NCBI GenBank assembly: GCA_016205085.1
Contig: JACQJN010000164.1
Location: forward strand, 1-7,015
DNA length: 7,015 bases
DNA from: Elusimicrobiota bacterium
GTDB lineage: Bacteria; Elusimicrobiota; Elusimicrobia; JACQJN01
Direction of reading: 5' to 3'
Part shown: positions 5,156 to 7,015 of the stretch, piece by piece
Layout: each line of letters starts with the position of its first letter
Position numbering within the stretch: the first letter of the stretch is position 1
Notes under the pieces: generated by a model
The model's database searches: none
What the model was told of the DNA's origin: nothing
Seen by the model: the letters and a program-made list of their open reading frames with translations, nothing else
Program-made: the position numbers and the translations under genes

Positions 5156-6318
5156 CAGGGGCGCAGAGGCTTTGAAAATAGTCGCTGACCGAACACGCGA
5201 GGCTGACGGCGAGGCTGTACTCCGGTGTCCATGGTTTTCACTAGGGCTGTAGACAGAAGAAATGCATTTTTATAATGGGGCATGGAAAAAGCATTGATGT
5301 TATCTTTATCGGAATGGATAATTTCCCAAATTACATCCTTGGAAACTCCGTAAAGCATTGCTGCCGGGATACCCGCCCTTCTAAAACTGGAGTGGTCGCT
5401 ATCTCCCCCCCAAAGACTTTGTTCCTTCAAGGCGAATCCTTCCTTTTTGGCCACTTCATTGGCCATTTGAATCAAGAATCTATCAGAACCATTAGGCAGG
5501 GAAAACGTCCCATCCACGGCCATGGTATCTAAATTCAGCATGGCGTCTATTTTCCCCAACTGCTCTTTAGACAAATTCTGAACATAATGCCGGGAGCCCA
5601 CCAATCCCCTTTCCTCGGCTCCAAAAGCCATAAAAACGATGGTATGTTCCGTTTCCACATCTCTAAGCGCCTGGTACATGTTCGCCACCATGGTGGCTCC
5701 TGACCAATTGTCAATGACCCCACGCCCCACGCGCACCTTGTCGTAATGTCCTCCCACCACAATCACACGATCCGTCTTTCCAGGCTTGACCACAATGACG
5801 TTATACTCATCCAAATTGCCGATTTTCTGTAATGTGATATCTTCAGGCTTCGCGCCGGCCTGTTGATAAATCTGAACGATGGCTTTTAGGCGCTCAGGAT
5901 TAGTCAGAGGTGAAACATTGATCCGCTGCCACAATTCTTCATCGGTAGGAACCCCCTCCGTCTGAACCGGGAGGGGAAAGAAAATCCCACGAGCCTTTTG
6001 AACGAATGCCTCAACAGGGTCCAGAGCTGAGCTGCTCGGAACAGGCCCAGGGCTTGAAGAATCCCGGCTCACTTGGTCGAAGAATCTATTAAGGGAATGG
6101 GCCCTGGCCTCCGTGCTCACGGGAGATAAATTCTGAAGATGAATCTGCTGCAGAACAAGCGATTTCAAGATGGGAAGCTGCAAGTTAGGGATTTGAGAGA
6201 GAGTCAAAGCCGGCAATCTTGCGGCAACTGGAGAAACTCGTTTGACGTTCTGAGCCCACCCCGAACATAAATTTGTCAACAAAACACCGACAAAAAAAGC
6301 GGATTTTCTAATTGTCAT
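5137..6318 (-). CDS. Secreted M28-family zinc metallopeptidase
   Basis: The 393-residue precursor has a signal peptide (about residues 1-22, cleavage likely after W21-A22) and so acts outside the cytoplasmic membrane. Residues about 30-110 are leucine/proline- and then serine/proline-rich and match no known domain. The M28 catalytic domain follows. It has the two-metal set H191 (GGHYD), bridging D203 (DNWSGA), general base E235 with ligand E236 (AFGAEERG), D264 (LNLDTMAVDG) and H335 (IIHSDKDN), plus the substrate-side SDHSSF motif (307-312). All expected ligands are present, so it should be active. M28 enzymes are aminopeptidases or carboxypeptidases, and the specificity here cannot be read from sequence. 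A basic, tryptophan-containing tail (about 366-393) extends past the domain and overlaps the hemW start. The ATG has a close AAGGA and overlaps the slipin stop by 11 nt, so the two genes are translationally linked. Confidence 0.93.
   Translation of the reverse strand: MTIRKSAFFVGVLLTNLCSGWAQNVKRVSPVAARLPALTLSQIPNLQLPILKSLVLQQIHLQNLSPVSTEARAHSLNRFFDQVSRDSSSPGPVPSSSALDPVEAFVQKARGIFFPLPVQTEGVPTDEELWQRINVSPLTNPERLKAIVQIYQQAGAKPEDITLQKIGNLDEYNVIVVKPGKTDRVIVVGGHYDKVRVGRGVIDNWSGATMVANMYQALRDVETEHTIVFMAFGAEERGLVGSRHYVQNLSKEQLGKIDAMLNLDTMAVDGTFSLPNGSDRFLIQMANEVAKKEGFALKEQSLWGGDSDHSSFRRAGIPAAMLYGVSKDVIWEIIHSDKDNINAFSMPHYKNAFLLSTALVKTMDTGVQPRRQPRVFGQRLFSKPLRPWWTRIP
5197..5217. repeat. 9-bp direct repeat with 12-bp period in the peptidase tail
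   Basis: GCGAGGCTG occurs at 5197-5205 and again at 5209-5217. On the coding (minus) strand it encodes QPR-R-QPR near the C-terminus of the M28 peptidase (residues 368-374), outside the catalytic domain. It is probably a small in-frame duplication in a flexible tail. It could also be coincidence in arginine-rich sequence. Confidence 0.5.
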
Positions 6319-7015
6319 TTTTCCTTTTTAAGAACATCTCGATCAAATCCACAGGCACAGGGAATATGGTAGTTGTGTTTTTGTCGCTTGCCACAACCGC
6401 CAGCGTCTGCAGAAATCTCAATTGCATCGCTCCGGGAGTCTTTCCGATAATCGCCGCCGCATCCGCCAACTTCTGAGAGGCCTGGAACTCCCCCTCCGCA
6501 TGGATGATCTTAGCCCTTCTTTCCCGTTCTGCCTCCGCCTGCTTGGCAATGGCCCTTAACATCTCCTGAGGAAGGTCTACGTTCTTTACCTCCACATTGG
6601 AGACCTTGATTCCCCAAGGCTCCGCATGCTGATCTAAAATCTGCTGTAGGCTTGCATTGATCTTTTCCCGATTGGCTAATAAATCATCCAGATCCTGCTG
6701 CCCCAACACCGATCTTAAAGTCGTCTGCGAAAGCTGGCTTGTGGCATAGTGGTAATTCTCCACCTGGATCACCGCTTTGTCCGGATTTACAACACGGTAG
6801 TAGACCACCGCATTCACCTTGACCGATATGTTGTCTCGCGTAATGATATCCTGAGGAGGGACATCCAAAACCAGCGTCCGCAAACTAATGGTCACCATCT
6901 TCTGAATTCCCGGAATAACAAAAACAATGCCGGGACCTTTTACGGAAGTAAATCTTCCCAAAGTAAAAACAACCCCCCTTTCATACTCATTTAGAATCTT
7001 GACGGCGCTAAAGAC
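6308..7015 (-). CDS. Slipin (stomatin-like SPFH/Band 7 membrane protein), 5' end missing
   Basis: The frame is open from the right edge (GTC codon at 7015-7013) to the TAG at 6308, 235 residues. The TTG at 6959-6961 is internal, because residues upstream of it (NEYERGVVFTLGR) already match the family. The visible part starts just after where slipins have their N-terminal membrane hairpin, so only the anchor and start are missing. The SPFH domain includes GPGIVFVIPGI, LDVPPQDIITRDN and VVYYRVVNPDKA. The C-terminal part has an alanine- and charge-rich coiled coil (AKQAEAERERRAKIIHAEG) and the conserved ending TTTIFPVPVDL. Slipins form oligomeric membrane scaffolds and in many bacteria are encoded beside NfeD, a membrane serine protease that cleaves the slipin C-terminus. 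NfeD is not in this window; the overlapping downstream neighbour is a secreted M28 peptidase. An upstream nfeD beyond the edge is possible. Confidence 0.95.
   Translation of the reverse strand, partial: VFSAVKILNEYERGVVFTLGRFTSVKGPGIVFVIPGIQKMVTISLRTLVLDVPPQDIITRDNISVKVNAVVYYRVVNPDKAVIQVENYHYATSQLSQTTLRSVLGQQDLDDLLANREKINASLQQILDQHAEPWGIKVSNVEVKNVDLPQEMLRAIAKQAEAERERRAKIIHAEGEFQASQKLADAAAIIGKTPGAMQLRFLQTLAVVASDKNTTTIFPVPVDLIEMFLKRKNDN

Noticed and set aside
6265..6267. Lipoprotein cysteine in the M28 signal peptide (C18)
   Set aside because: The residues before C18 are T-N-L, which do not fit a lipobox (small residue at -1), and a type I cleavage site after A22 fits better.

Overview
The window is a compact, almost fully coding piece of bacterial chromosome with mid-range base composition. 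Seven of the eight candidate genes lie on the minus strand. No rRNA, tRNA, CRISPR array, transposase or phage gene is visible. The gene content (valyl-tRNA synthetase, HemW, slipin, secreted M28 peptidase, PilZ) is that of a free-living bacterium. The long leucine/proline-rich region after the peptidase signal sequence resembles secreted proteins of deep-branching Gram-negative lineages such as Elusimicrobiota. That assignment is a guess from style and rests on no marker comparison.

Reading the minus strand in the direction of transcription (right to left): a slipin/SPFH membrane protein (5' end outside the window), a secreted M28 zinc peptidase and the radical-SAM heme chaperone HemW form a tight cluster with overlaps of 11 and 19 nt. 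A lone plus-strand gene (3614-4036) for a 140-residue membrane-anchored or secreted protein of unknown function follows. It converges on hemW with only 12 bp between the stop codons. It diverges from valS across about 80 bp that hold its own promoter.

The second minus-strand unit is valS (complete, all catalytic motifs present) and then a PilZ-domain protein 13 bp downstream, whose Shine-Dalgarno sequence starts right at the valS stop. After a 66-bp spacer comes a possible 23-codon ORF joined by an ATGA overlap to a truncated gene for a single-pass membrane protein that runs off the left edge.

Functionally, slipin plus M28 peptidase suggests a cell-envelope protein-turnover pair, with the peptidase where one might look for the usual slipin partner NfeD. 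HemW and ValRS are housekeeping. The PilZ protein probably links c-di-GMP, or a degenerate PilZ fold, to some process not visible here. No clear new system is present. The points most worth checking are the slipin-M28 pairing, the unknown plus-strand gene with its divergent promoter region, the valS start, and the small-ORF/frameshift question at the left edge.
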